Shown: positions 1 to 8,908 of the stretch, piece after piece
Numbering within the stretch: the first letter of the stretch is position 1
Layout of the letters: every line of letters begins with the position of its first letter
Notes under the pieces: model-generated
What the model was told of the DNA's origin: nothing
The model's database searches: none
Seen by the model: the letters and a program-made list of their open reading frames with translations, nothing else
Source: Cupriavidus taiwanensis LMG 19424
GTDB lineage: Bacteria; Pseudomonadota; Gammaproteobacteria; Burkholderiales; Burkholderiaceae
Direction: 5' to 3'
Assembly: GCF_000069785.1 (NCBI RefSeq)
Contig: NC_010529.1
Coordinates: 62,001-126,000 of the forward strand
DNA: 64,000 nucleotides
Program-made: the position numbers and the translations under genes

Positions 1-712
1 GTACCCCGGGTCTTCAGGTCGTTGAACACCTTCATCCAGAACTTGGCGCCTTCGGTAGTCTCGATCCACAGGCCCAGGATGTCGCGCGTGCCGTCGGGCA
101 GCACGCCCAAGGCCAGGTAGACGGCCTTGTTGCGCACCACGCCGTCCTCGCGCATCTTGACGCGCAGCGCGTCGAAGAACACCACCGGGTACATCACCTC
201 CAGCGGACGGGCCTGCCAGGCGGTCACCTCGTCCATGACCGCATCGGTCACCGAACTGATGAATTCGGGCGAGACCTCGGTGCCGTACTGTTCGGCCAGA
301 AACGCCTGGATCTCGCGCAAGGTCATGCCGCGCGCATACATGGCGATGATCTTGTCGTCGAACCCGGTGAAGCGCCGCTCGTGCTTGGAATCAGGATCGG
401 ATCAAAGCTGCCGTCGCGATCGCGAGGGATGTCTAACCGCAGCGGCCCGTCGTCGGTCAGAACCGTCTTGGCGCTCTTGCCATTGCGCTGGTTGGCCGTG
501 CCGGCCGGGCGCTCGGCGCCAGCCGGGTAGCCCAGATGATGGCCGAGCTCGGCCCCCAGGGCGCGCTCGATCAGGGCCTTCTTGAACGCCATCGAGGCGT
601 CCTGCACCGCCTCGGCGGTCATCGGGCCTTTTACGAAATGAGCGATCAGGTCCTCGGGAATGCTCGGCAGCTCACGGTCGGCGGCCTGGCTGGTCTTGGT
701 TTTGCGTGGCAT
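1..712 (-). pseudogene. IS256-family transposase, frameshifted and partial
   Basis: This is the N-terminal half of a Mutator/IS256-type DDE transposase, starting at 712 and running off the left edge. Comparison with the intact copy at 11119-12378 shows one base missing near 388 (cgtgcttggaatcag here, cgtgcttgggaatcag there). The frame is lost after about residue 110, so only about 129 residues can be made before a stop at 323. The rest of the visible reading frame matches the intact copy almost base for base, so the frameshift is recent or a sequencing error. If real, this copy can move only with transposase from the other copy. Confidence 0.85.
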
Positions 713-764
713 ACATGCTCCTTGGCGACATGTTATGCCCTAAACACAAAATTTCTGACAGGTC
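1..764 (-). mobile_element. IS256-family element, copy 1 (cut by window edge)
   Basis: This is the same element as the complete copy at 11047-12430; base 1 here corresponds to base 11666 there. The right end, with its ctgacaggtc terminal repeat, is at 764. The element is inserted in the tnpC gene of an IS66 element, so the IS256 insertion is the younger event. The left end lies outside the window, so the target-site duplication cannot be checked. Confidence 0.85.
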
Positions 765-1199
765 CATCTCAACCAGAGCTTGTCCATCATGCTGGCACAC
801 CCGCTCTGACTCCGGCAGTTCGTGGCGCATTGGCACGCGGGGAAGCGCCGGGTCCAACGGCTTGCGGCCGCGCTTCTTGCGCTTGTGACCGGCCACCTCA
901 ATCTCTGGCGTACCTTCTTCTTCCTGTGCCGGAAGTGTCGCCGCCGTTGGTGCCAGCGTCTCGGCTTCATTGAGGAACAGGTCCTTCTGCTGCGATCCCC
1001 GAACCTCGCTCGTGGCGCCGAACAGCTTGCGCTGGAAGGCCTTGAGCCTCTCGAGCAGCAGGTCACGCTCGACCGTCACCACGCGCAGTTTGCCTTTGAG
1101 CGCATCGCGCTCCTTGGCGGCATTGCGCAAGAGCTGGAGTTCCGCGGCGGTAATCGTGACAGGCGTTGACGACATGGCGGATTTGACCGTCGATGTCAT
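765..1199 (-). pseudogene. tnpC: IS66 transposase TnpC, N-terminal fragment
   Basis: About 145 residues of the IS66 DDE transposase are left: a helical, probably coiled-coil N-terminus and the start of the zinc-ribbon region (a lone Cys in SERVCQHDG). Reading stops at the IS256 junction, after which the frame runs into IS256 sequence. The usual protein is a little over 500 residues, so the whole catalytic domain is lost from this locus unless it lies beyond the IS256 copy. The start could be 1199 or 1175. Confidence 0.8.
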
Positions 1200-1206
1200 G
1201 CAGCGT

Positions 1207-1557
1207 TCACACGGCCCGTTGGTAATGTCGCGGCGGGTGCCGCTGGACGGCACTGATGTCGATGCCGTCCAGCAGCCAGTGAAGTTGCTCGACCGAGAGC
1301 GTCGCCACTGCCGCCCCACGCGGCCAAGCAAAACGGTCTGCCTCAAGTCGTTTCAAAAAGAGCCAATATCCGTTCCGGTCCCAGCCAAGCAGCTTGATCC
1401 TATCGGCTCGTCGATTGCGAAACACGTAGACCGCTTGTGCGAACGGATCGAGCCCCAGCGACTGCTCGACCAGCGCCGACAGACCATTGATACTCTTGCG
1501 GAAATCCACAGCTTCCCGGTGCAGGTAGACCTTCAGCCCTTCGTCGAAGCGGAACAT
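1207..1557 (-). CDS. tnpB: IS66 accessory protein TnpB
   Basis: This 116-residue protein matches IS66 TnpB (Orf2) in length and motifs: VYLHREAVDFRKSINGL near the N-terminus and RIKLLGWDRNGYWLFLKRLE in the middle. TnpB is needed for transposition of many IS66 elements, but its biochemical role is not settled. Its start codon overlaps the tnpA stop (TGATG), which points to translational coupling. The gene looks intact, but the element has lost a working tnpC. Confidence 0.9.
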   Translation of the reverse strand: MFRFDEGLKVYLHREAVDFRKSINGLSALVEQSLGLDPFAQAVYVFRNRRADRIKLLGWDRNGYWLFLKRLEADRFAWPRGAAVATLSVEQLHWLLDGIDISAVQRHPPRHYQRAV

Positions 1558-2015
1558 CAGCTCGCCCCCAACGCTTCGATCATCGCCTTTACGAGTTCAC
1601 CGTCACGCTCACCGCATGCGAGCTCAATCGCTACGCCGTTTGGCAACTTCGCACTCAGCAGCGCGACTGGTCGCGACGGCTGAGGTTGCGGTTCAACTGC
1701 CACAGCCGTCGTGCGACGCGGCGCAGTGACCACAGCTTCGACTTCAGGAGATCGGATTCCCTGAACAACCGGCACGAACGCCGCCAGCGAACCGTGTTCC
1801 ACTGCCCTCGATTCCCGATGCAGCCGAATCCATTTGCGCAGTTGATTGGCATTGACTTGAGCCTTGAGCGCTATGCCTGCCACCGATGCGCCAGGCCGAA
1901 GACACAGCTCAATCAAACGCCGGTTGGCCACCGGCTCGTAATCGCGTTTCCCATTGCGCCGGACACGCACTACTCGCAGTGGAAAGCAGTCAACATCAAT
2001 ATCGTCAGTGATCAT
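1557..2015 (-). CDS. tnpA: IS66 accessory protein TnpA
   Basis: This 152-residue protein has a central helix-turn-helix (PGASVAGIALKAQVNANQLRKWIRLHR, roughly residues 42-68) typical of IS66 Orf1. The C-terminal part, with LPNGVAIELACGE, is also typical. I chose the ATG at 2015; an in-frame start further out at 2063 is possible. A perfect 13-bp inverted repeat ends only three bases upstream of this ATG, where a ribosome-binding site should be. It is coupled to tnpB by a one-base overlap. Confidence 0.85.
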   Translation of the reverse strand: MITDDIDVDCFPLRVVRVRRNGKRDYEPVANRRLIELCLRPGASVAGIALKAQVNANQLRKWIRLHRESRAVEHGSLAAFVPVVQGIRSPEVEAVVTAPRRTTAVAVEPQPQPSRPVALLSAKLPNGVAIELACGERDGELVKAMIEALGAS

Positions 2016-2018
2016 GGT

Positions 2019-2047
2019 TTGCGTCCGCAAAGTGTTTGCGGACGCAA
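2019..2047 (-). promoter_or_regulatory. Hairpin at the tnpA start of IS66 element 1
   Basis: A perfect inverted repeat (ttgcgtccgcaaa, 3-base loop, tttgcggacgcaa) ends three bases before the tnpA ATG at 2015. In the mRNA it would hide the translation start region. The second IS66 element has an unrelated sequence forming the same structure at the same place (57567-57597). Confidence 0.65.
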
Positions 2048-2099
2048 GCCTGCCAAGACTCACCCTACAAAACTAGGACGCCGTTTCTCGGTCGCTTAC

Positions 2100-3218
2100 G
2101 ACGTAACAGCGAGAGCTGAAATCCCTGGCATGCCCGGGGTACGCTACACAGCAGGGATTGACATTCCCGAATTCACTGAAGCGGCTTTCGAGGCACTGAG
2201 ACGAGAACGGGATTACCTTGCGCGGCAGGGACACAAAGGCCCGATGCCACCGGCGGTGTTCGTCGCGATTTCTGGTGGTGGCGACAATGGTGCATTTGCC
2301 GCTGGCCTTCTGAATGCGTGGACCGCAACTGGGACGCGACCGGAGTTCAAGCTCGTCACCGGCATCAGTACCGGGGCCCTGATAGCCCCTTTCGCTTTCC
2401 TCGGGCCGAAGTACGACGGGACTCTGAAAGAGGTCTACACGACAATTTCCCCGAAAGACGTCTTGGAACCGCGTAGCTTTCTGGCAGGCGTGCTGAGCGA
2501 TGGCATGGCGGATAATGCGCCGTTGCTAAGGCTGACGCGAAAATCCGTGACGGAGGCCTTCCTGAAAGAGATTGCAGCGGAGTACGCAAAAGGTCGCATG
2601 CTGTTGGTCGCCACTGCCGACCTTGATGCAAGGCGCGCAATCATCTGGGACATGGGTAAGATCGCAAGCTATGGTGGCCCCAAGGCATTAGATCTGTTCG
2701 TAAAGGTCATGGTGGCGTCAGCTTCGATCCCGGGCGGCTTCCCACCGATGATGGTCGACGTCGTAGTCGACGGAAAGCCCTATCAAGAAATGCACGTTGA
2801 CGGGGGAATCGTCGCACAGGTATTCGCTTATCCGGCTGGGATACGCATCAACGACGAGGCGGCGTCGGTCGGAGTCAAGCGGGAGCGCAAACTCTATGTG
2901 ATCCGCAACGCCAGACTCGATGCGGATTGGGCGCAAGTTGAGCGCTCCACAATGAGCATTGCCTCTCGCGCGGTCGCTTCGTTGATTCAAAGCCAGGGTA
3001 TCGGCGACCTTTACCGCATTTATGCGACTGCAGAGCGTGATGGTGTTGATTTCAATCTTGCCTTCATCCCGGCGAGTTTCAAGGCGCCCCACAAGGAAGA
3101 GTTCGACACCGATTACATGCGAGCGCTCTATGACACTGGCTATAACATGGCGTCGAAGGGTTACCCTTGGGCTAAGGCCCCGCCTGGGTTCGCCTTGCCG
3201 GCCGCTATAACGAAATAG
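2100..3218 (+). pseudogene. Patatin-like phospholipase, 5' end lost to IS66
   Basis: The remaining 372 residues carry the patatin hallmarks: the oxyanion loop GGGDNGAFAAGLL, the nucleophile elbow GISTG and the DGGI motif with the catalytic Asp. These serine-aspartate dyad enzymes cleave acyl esters of phospholipids. The family usually starts with a signal peptide or lipobox, and that part is missing because the IS66 end at 2099 abuts codon DVTARAEIPG. A long open frame runs from 1686 through the IS66 antisense into the gene, so a chimeric protein could be made, but without an export signal. Confidence 0.75.
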
Positions 3219-3463
3219 CCCTCAGATGTCGGATTCCCTGCCGATTGCATTATGGCTAGCACCTGATGCGGCCCAACCTTTATTCTGACGAATGATGTCC
3301 GCATCCCATTCGTCCTTGTCGCCGGTCATGTGCCAATATGGAATGGTAGCGAGGGATGATCAATTTTCACAGAGGCTGCGTAAGTCTGCTCGACACGAGC
3401 ATGCGAATGCGGCCTGGCAGTAGAGCAGAGCGTCATCCTGACCAAGCAAGGAGGAGTGTGAAA

Positions 3464-3733
3464 ATGGTCGAATCGAAAAACGGACGTTGGAGCCAGACCG
3501 GCAGGGTGCTGGCCGTGGCCGGTCTTCTGGCGCTATCGGGCGCTGCCCCGGCAACCGAGCAGTCGCAGCAGCGTCAACAAGGCAGAGACGCAAACCAGGC
3601 AGCCAAACAGCAGGCGCGTTCGGGAAAGGTCGACTGCCGGGCTGAAAATCAGAAGAGCAACGCTGAGTGCCGGCAGGACAAGCGCGACACGAAGCAGGAG
3701 GGCCGTCAGGAAAAGCGGGACACCAAGTACTAA
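3464..3733 (+). CDS. Small secreted Gln/Lys/Arg-rich protein
   Basis: An 89-residue protein of unknown function. The start at 3464 is chosen because of a strong Shine-Dalgarno (aaggaggag) eight bases upstream. Residues 10-30 form a signal peptide (VLAVAGLLALSGAAPA). The mature part is low-complexity and highly charged, with repeated Q, K, R and D and two cysteines (VDCRAENQ, AECRQDK). It ends in repeated RQEKRDTK-like units. It is probably periplasmic. Confidence 0.65.
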   Translation: MVESKNGRWSQTGRVLAVAGLLALSGAAPATEQSQQRQQGRDANQAAKQQARSGKVDCRAENQKSNAECRQDKRDTKQEGRQEKRDTKY

Positions 3734-3976
3734 AGAGCCGTATCGGTCGACCGCCGTGCCCGCCAGCAGCGTAGCTGTCCTGCGACGCCAATGCCGTGGG
3801 CTGAGCCGGGACTAGCGGTCTCCCTAAAGCGGTTGCGGTTGCCGTTGCCTTGCAGGTCGGGGGCGTTTCTTATCTTAGTATCGATTCGGTGCATGCGGGA
3901 CCACCGCGGGCGGAAGATACGGCTCGAATTCTCCCGCTCCATCATCCTCTGCGGCTAAAAAGAATCCGTAGCGCCT

Positions 3977-4339
3977 TCAGTTCCAGATCGGATCTTCCTT
4001 CTGCATCTGGTCCTTGGTTTTCTTCATCCAGTAGGCACCGATCTGGCGCTCGGTGACGTAACCCTGCTTTTTCACGTCGATCTTGTCGAAGTTTTCGTAG
4101 ACCTTTGGCATTCCCGCCTGAGCCTCGTCACGAGTCAGCTTGCCATTATGGTTGGCATCGGCCGCCTTGAAGCGCTCGGCGATAAAAGCCTTGGCCTGGG
4201 CCGTAGTCGGGGGCGCTGCGGGAACGTCGGATGGCGCCGCACCCGGTTGCGATCCCTGGGGTGTCTGGGCGGCCGCGCCTATCGAAGTCAGTGCCATCAG
4301 GACTGCGAAACCAAATGCGGGCAATTTGCATGCGGACAT
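3977..4339 (-). CDS. Periplasmic EF-hand protein
   Basis: A 120-residue protein with an N-terminal signal peptide ending near GAAAQ, a Pro/Ala-rich linker and a canonical EF-hand loop DANHNGKLTRDEA at about residues 60-72. A second, degenerate loop (DKIDVKKQGYVTERQI, about 85-100) follows. Such proteins bind calcium in the periplasm; the partner is unknown. It has a good Shine-Dalgarno (aggagaac) before the ATG. It is divergent from the porin, with about 300 bases between them that may hold both promoters. Confidence 0.75.
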   Translation of the reverse strand: MSACKLPAFGFAVLMALTSIGAAAQTPQGSQPGAAPSDVPAAPPTTAQAKAFIAERFKAADANHNGKLTRDEAQAGMPKVYENFDKIDVKKQGYVTERQIGAYWMKKTKDQMQKEDPIWN

Positions 4340-4647
4340 GTCGTTCTCCTCGATACGTTATGTGTGTTTGGACTTCAGACACCAAAACGACTTCTGATCA
4401 AACTCCTGTGAGCCTTGGCTCACCAGCATTCTAGGCGCTCCGCACCGGGAGCGCTTCACTGGCGACTGTTGCAACCGGCCGACACTGTTTTTCCGTTTCG
4501 AGCGTTTCCAGTCATCGAATGTTGGCGGAGAGCGTATTACGCTCCTATGCTCGAACAGGTTGCCTGGCAGCATGCCGTAAGGTCAGCCATGCAGCGACTG
4601 AAGCCGTGGTTGAACCACCAACAAAAAAGAACGAGAGGAGAGCGGGC

Positions 4648-5811
4648 ATGGCACTGAAAAGAATGGCCTTGATGTCATTGCTTGGATGGCCACTGGCAAC
4701 CGTTGCGCAGTCAAGCGTCACGCTGTACGGCGTGATCGACGCCAACGTGGAATACGTCAACCACGCCGGCGTCGTGCCGACGGCCGCCAATGGTTTTAAT
4801 CCGGGACCGGCCAACGATGCCTACCGTCTGACTTCGGGAGGGCTATCCGGCTCCCGCTGGGGCCTGCGCGGCAACGAAGACCTGGGTGGCGGCATCAAGG
4901 CCCTCTTCGTGCTGGAAAGCGGCTTCGGCATCGACAACGGCTTGTCGCAGCAAAGCGGCCGTCTGTTCGGCCGCCAGGCATACGTGGGCGTCCAAAGCAG
5001 CCGTCTTGGCATGGTCAGCCTTGGCCGGCAATACACCTCGATGTTCGAGGCCCTGGCCAACTTCTCTCCGACCGCCTATGCCACGCAGTATGAGCCGGTC
5101 GTCATGCAATCCGGCCCCAATTACCGCGCGGACAACACCGTCAAGTACACCGGGAAGTTCGGGGGACTGACGGCGCTCGCGCACTGGTCCTTCGGCGTCG
5201 GGGTGGCCTTGCCCGCCTCGGTAGGATTCCCCATTCCGATCGGCGGCAATGGCGAAGTCCCGGGGCAGTTCCGGCGCGACACCGCCTATGGCGGGGCGCT
5301 GGCTTACACGTTCGGCCCGTTCGCCGCGACCGCGGGCTATGACCAGTGGAATCCCACCATCGGCACCGGCACCGGCACCATCAAGAAAGCCGCGGTAGGC
5401 GCCAGCTATGCCTTCGGCCCGGCCAAGATCATGGGCGGCTACCGTTGGGGCCAGAACAGGAATGCGGCCGATGCCCTGATCCAGCGCGATGACTTCTACT
5501 GGGTCGGCGCCAACTATCAGGTCACGCCGGCGCTGGCACTCACGCTCGAGTACAACTACGACGATCTCAAGAACCTTTACGGCAATACAAGCGTGGCCAA
5601 TCCGTGGCAGATCTCCTTCGTGGCCGACTACTCGCTGTCCAAGCGTACCGATGTCTACGTGACCACTGCCTATGCCAAGAACGCCGGCTTGATGCTTGAC
5701 TCGCTCGCGACCGTCTTTGCCAACAGTCTGTCGCTGGGTAACAGCTATGTGCTGGGCAACGGGCAGAGCAATATGTTCGGCGTCGCCTTGGGTATCCGGC
5801 ACAAATTCTGA
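4648..5811 (+). CDS. Gram-negative porin, Burkholderia type
   Basis: A 387-residue outer-membrane general porin. It has a signal peptide ending near TVAQS, then SSVTLYGVIDANVEY, the first strand typical of the OmpC-like porins of Burkholderiaceae. The usual SGSRWGLRGNEDLGGG and GRQAYVGVQSSRLG strands follow. It ends in a C-terminal Phe (GIRHKF), the signal for assembly by the BAM machinery. The start at 4648 follows gagaggagagcgggc. The trimer would allow passive diffusion of small solutes; specificity cannot be read from sequence. Confidence 0.9.
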   Translation: MALKRMALMSLLGWPLATVAQSSVTLYGVIDANVEYVNHAGVVPTAANGFNPGPANDAYRLTSGGLSGSRWGLRGNEDLGGGIKALFVLESGFGIDNGLSQQSGRLFGRQAYVGVQSSRLGMVSLGRQYTSMFEALANFSPTAYATQYEPVVMQSGPNYRADNTVKYTGKFGGLTALAHWSFGVGVALPASVGFPIPIGGNGEVPGQFRRDTAYGGALAYTFGPFAATAGYDQWNPTIGTGTGTIKKAAVGASYAFGPAKIMGGYRWGQNRNAADALIQRDDFYWVGANYQVTPALALTLEYNYDDLKNLYGNTSVANPWQISFVADYSLSKRTDVYVTTAYAKNAGLMLDSLATVFANSLSLGNSYVLGNGQSNMFGVALGIRHKF

Positions 5812-5873
5812 GCCGACCCGCAATCGTCGCCTAGTTCCTGCACGCATTGCGTCGCAGCCTTCTGGAGGGCCAC

Positions 5874-6365
5874 GTGTTAATCCGAAGCACAATCGTCTCT
5901 GCCTGCGTGGTGACCATGCTGGTTTCCGCATGCTCGACCACGCCGATAGCCGCAAGTCAGGCGGCGCCAGCACCTTCCGAGCGGCTTAGCGGATTGCAAA
6001 CGCCGCCACCCGGCGAGTTTGCAACGCTGGTCGTGACCCGGGACCAAGGGTTCTACGGCAGCGCTTGCGATACCGTCCTGTCAGTCGATGGGAAGGAAGT
6101 TGGCCGACTCAGATCCGGTGAGGTGGCGCGGTTCTACGCCAAACCGGGGGCGATCATTCTTGGCGCCCAGACTTCGGCCATGTGTCTCGGTGGCTTGAAG
6201 GAGAGGGAGATAAGGCTCACTCCAGCTGCGACGGTCCGTTACCGGATTTCCATCGATTCGAGTGGCGGCCTGGATTGCGGCGATCTTTTCTCCGGCGATG
6301 AAGGGGTACCATCGTTCAATGTACGATCGGAGTTGGTCATTGAGCATAGCTGTCCGGATTTGTAG
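5874..6365 (+). CDS. Putative lipoprotein
   Basis: A 163-residue protein with a GTG start at 5874 behind tggaggg. It has a hydrophobic signal and lipobox LVSAC at about residues 15-19, so it is probably a lipoprotein. The mature domain (VVTRDQGFYGSACDTVLSVDG to the Cys-containing end) resembles small periplasmic beta-sandwich proteins that begin with an Asp/Gly-rich turn; I do not recognise a precise family. An earlier ATG at 5847 would spoil the signal peptide. It lies 60 bases after the porin. Confidence 0.65.
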   Translation: MLIRSTIVSACVVTMLVSACSTTPIAASQAAPAPSERLSGLQTPPPGEFATLVVTRDQGFYGSACDTVLSVDGKEVGRLRSGEVARFYAKPGAIILGAQTSAMCLGGLKEREIRLTPAATVRYRISIDSSGGLDCGDLFSGDEGVPSFNVRSELVIEHSCPDL

Positions 6366-6644
6366 CAGGTTGTGCGCGAACCGGGGCCGCCAAGCCATCT
6401 GCTGCCGTTTCACGAATCGCTTGCTGGCCACCTGGTTGACGGCAGACTCGACGAACCCTGATGCAATGGGCTCCTCATGCCGATAGCGGTCACCGTAGTT
6501 CACTACGATGCAGCTCCGACTGTTGTCCAGGTAGACGATGAACTCCTCCAGTTTGTCAACGAGCTTGGCCTCTTCGGCGCTGGCCTCAGTACCAGATCCC
6601 AGCCCAGGCTTTCCAGTCGGCGTAATCTGGATAGAAGCAGCCAT
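6285..6644 (-). pseudogene. ISKra4-family transposase, C-terminal remnant
   Basis: The minus strand carries about 90 residues typical of the C-terminus of ISKra4-type transposases: LVDKLEEFIVYLDNSRS, YGDRYRHEEPIASGFVESAVN and SKRFVKRQQMAWRPRFAHNLLQ. The N-terminal catalytic parts are missing. The remnant runs into antisense of the lipoprotein gene at its 3' side. It is dead transposon debris between the lipoprotein and pliI-like genes. Confidence 0.7.
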
Positions 6645-6784
6645 GCCATGAGTGCTACTTGGCGCCCCGCAGCGCCTTTACCAGAGTCCGCGCGCACGCG
6701 CCCGTCCCGCACGCCTCTTGATTCTTCGTTCGGCTGAGTGTGCAATGCCGAGCATGACCCTGAGCCATGCCTAAGGAGGATTCT

Positions 6785-7249
6785 GTGAAGAAGGGCGTTC
6801 TGATCTGTTGCGCCGCCGCCTCGGTCGGGTTCGCGGGCCTGCCTGCGATGGCGAAGGATGGTGTCGCGATCACGCTGCCGGACCAGCGGGTGGCTGTGCT
6901 GTCCGAGGGCGATCTGGAAGCGGCCTCGATGGGCAGCTACAGCGTCGCCGTGTTCAAGGATGCGCAGCTCCTGCATTTCGACGCCGGCGCGGTATTCTCG
7001 CGCAATGGCACCATCTTTCGAGATGACGGTAAGCTGCGCGCGAAGTTCGCCGACATCACCGGCGACGGCATCCAGGCGCTGGTTCTCTCCAAGCTCACCG
7101 CCGGCTCGGGAAAATACCTGGAAGTGGATGCGTTGCGGATCGACGCCGGCAGCGTACGCCTTCTCACGCGCGTCCAAACCGATACCCATCACGATGAGAT
7201 CGCCGAGCTGAAGGCGGCGTGCCGGCGGGGCGCGTGCTCGCCCAAGTAG
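6785..7249 (+). CDS. PliI-like periplasmic lysozyme inhibitor
   Basis: A 154-residue protein with a signal peptide ending near AMAKDG. Its body has the pattern of the PliI family of I-type lysozyme inhibitors: VAVLSEGDLEAASMGSYSVAVFKD, then FRDDGKLRAKFADITGDGIQALV and GSGKYLEVDAL. PliI proteins block invertebrate-type lysozyme in the periplasm. I chose the GTG at 6785, six bases after aaggagg; an ATG at 6767 lies upstream of that site. Family assignment is from motif recall, not an alignment. Confidence 0.65.
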   Translation: MKKGVLICCAAASVGFAGLPAMAKDGVAITLPDQRVAVLSEGDLEAASMGSYSVAVFKDAQLLHFDAGAVFSRNGTIFRDDGKLRAKFADITGDGIQALVLSKLTAGSGKYLEVDALRIDAGSVRLLTRVQTDTHHDEIAELKAACRRGACSPK

Positions 7250-7561
7250 CGCGCCGAGCAGCGGGGCGCGGTCTCCTCAGTGGCGACCGCGCCATCGACC
7301 CGCGCTGGGGCTGGGACGTGGGTGACGGCGGACATTGCACGAAAGCTGCGATAAGGTTCGATAACTAGCCCGTATCACTCGTATGACGCCGCCTCGCGCT
7401 TGTCTATTGCGCAACCTCCCACGGGGGGGTCCCATGCGTCTGCACCTTTCCTCTGCTGTGCACACAGCACCGTGCGTTTGTGCATAAAAAAGCACAAGTT
7501 CTTACGCGCGCACGTTGCTAAAAATCCTCTTCGCTGAGTTTTCACCGTTTCGGATATTACG

Positions 7562-7580
7562 AATTCGATTATTTCGAATT
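7562..7580. promoter_or_regulatory. Candidate operator of the toxin-antitoxin operon
   Basis: A perfect 7-bp inverted repeat (aattcga, ttatt, tcgaatt) lies 34 bases before the antitoxin start, in an AT-rich promoter-like stretch. Autoregulation by the antitoxin at such a site is usual for type II systems. Confidence 0.45.
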
Positions 7581-7614
7581 ATCATACCGTCACACGTACG
7601 ATCCGGGGACTTCC

Positions 7615-8076
7615 ATGCACGCAACCATCACTAACACGACGCTGCCTTCGGCAGACGAAAGCGCTATCGCTCGGGAATCGAGCCGTAGCCTGGCGGTGGC
7701 ACTGGACAGCCGATCCGATACGCAGCAATTCGATTTCAAGACTGACAAGGGCGAGTTGCATAGTGTCACATTGCCCACCTCTGCTCTGAGGCTTCTCGTC
7801 GAGGTTCTCGCCGAAATCGGCCAAGGGAACGCCGTCTCCATCATTCCAATTCACGCCGAGCTGACGACGCAAGAGGCGGCGGACCTGCTTAACGTCTCTC
7901 GCCCATACTTGGTTCAACTTCTGGAGAAGGGCGAGATTCCGTTCCGTAAAGTCAACACGCATCGGCGCGTCCTCTACCAGGACGTTGTCAGCTACAAGCA
8001 GCGCATTGATGACGAGCGACGCAAGGCACTAGACGAACTCGCAGCGCAGGCCCAAGAGTTGGACATGGGCTATTGA
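7615..8076 (+). CDS. HTH (excisionase-type) antitoxin of PIN toxin
   Basis: A 153-residue protein with an N-terminal region of unknown type and a MerR/excisionase-like DNA-binding domain (LTTQEAADLLNVSRPYLVQLLEKGEIPFRKVNTHRRVLYQDVVSYK, about residues 83-130). Such proteins often precede PIN-domain toxins and both bind the toxin and repress the operon. The toxin gene begins two bases after its stop. This is larger than a classical VapB and carries its DNA-binding domain in the C-terminal half. Confidence 0.75.
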   Translation: MHATITNTTLPSADESAIARESSRSLAVALDSRSDTQQFDFKTDKGELHSVTLPTSALRLLVEVLAEIGQGNAVSIIPIHAELTTQEAADLLNVSRPYLVQLLEKGEIPFRKVNTHRRVLYQDVVSYKQRIDDERRKALDELAAQAQELDMGY

Positions 8077-8078
8077 GC

Positions 8079-8651
8079 ATGACCTCCAACTTCGCTGTCG
8101 TCTACGATGCTTGCGTTCTCTATCCTGCTCCGCTGCGCGATCTGCTGATGCGGCTCGCGCTGACCGACCTGTACCGTGCAAAATGGACGAATCAAATTCA
8201 TGACGAGTGGGTTCGCAACCTCCTCGCGCGGCGGCCGGAGCTTTCCGCGGATCGTCTTGCAGGCACGCGCGAACTGATGAACCGAAGCGTTCGCGATTCG
8301 CTAGTTTTCGGCTATGAACACCTTATTGAGTCCATTGAGTTGCCTGACCCTGACGATCGACATGTGGTCGCGGCCGCAATTCATAGCGGCTCGGAGGCAA
8401 TCATCACCTTCAATATGAAGGACTTTCCGGAAGCAGCGCTCAAGGAGTTCAACGTCGAAGCGATCCACCCGGACGATTTCGTCGTGGACCTCTTTGATCT
8501 GAATGCAGGGAAGGTCCTAGCGGCAGTGGCGGACCACCGTGCATCTCTGAAGAATCCACCGAAGTCTCCTTCGGAGTATTTGACCACCCTTTCGGCGCAA
8601 GGCCTGACGCAAACGGTGTTGATCCTAACGCAGTACAGTTTGGCAATCTGA
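8079..8651 (+). CDS. PIN-domain ribonuclease toxin
   Basis: A 190-residue protein with the acidic residues of a PIN nuclease: VVYDACVLYP (Asp near residue 9), HDEW, PDPDDRHVVAAAIHSGSEAIITFNMKDFP in the middle. PIN toxins cleave RNA with divalent metal. The start is the ATG at 8079. It is longer than a classical VapC (about 130 residues) and extends about 60 residues past the PIN core. With the preceding antitoxin it forms a two-gene toxin-antitoxin operon. Confidence 0.75.
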   Translation: MTSNFAVVYDACVLYPAPLRDLLMRLALTDLYRAKWTNQIHDEWVRNLLARRPELSADRLAGTRELMNRSVRDSLVFGYEHLIESIELPDPDDRHVVAAAIHSGSEAIITFNMKDFPEAALKEFNVEAIHPDDFVVDLFDLNAGKVLAAVADHRASLKNPPKSPSEYLTTLSAQGLTQTVLILTQYSLAI

Positions 8652-8908
8652 ATCCCCGTGCAGGTAGCCAGTCCGTCCCGGCGACCGATGCTCGGCCCCC
8701 AGACGTCGTGGCAAGCCGGCGACGATCATATACGTATACGGCAGGGCAGATGCCTCAGCAAGAAGATGCTGCACCGGGCTTGGAACAAGGTCGTGCAAGC
8801 CGGCGACGGCTTTCACCCCGGAAAGTCTGTCACGGCACATTCGACATAACGCCCGTAAGCCGCAATTTGCCGGGACATGGCTCACCGCGGCCTTCGGCTT
8901 TCCCTTTC

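Larger units (their letters stand above)
765..2099 (-). mobile_element. IS66-family element 1 (tnpA-tnpB-partial tnpC)
   Basis: The element holds the three IS66 genes in order on the minus strand. Its outer end is at 2099, where the minus strand begins gtaagcgaccgag, an IS66-type terminal repeat; the second IS66 copy starts with gtaagcg at 57517. The tnpC end is cut by the IS256 insertion at 764. It is inserted in the 5' part of a patatin-like gene. Confidence 0.8.

Noticed and set aside
127..585. Plus-strand frame of 152 codons at the window start
   Set aside because: It is antisense to the IS256 transposase; the same frame occurs antisense to the intact copy at 11792-12196.
4843..5973. Minus-strand frame of 376 codons opposite the porin
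   Set aside because: High-GC antisense shadow of the porin gene with no recognisable domain and no ribosome-binding site.
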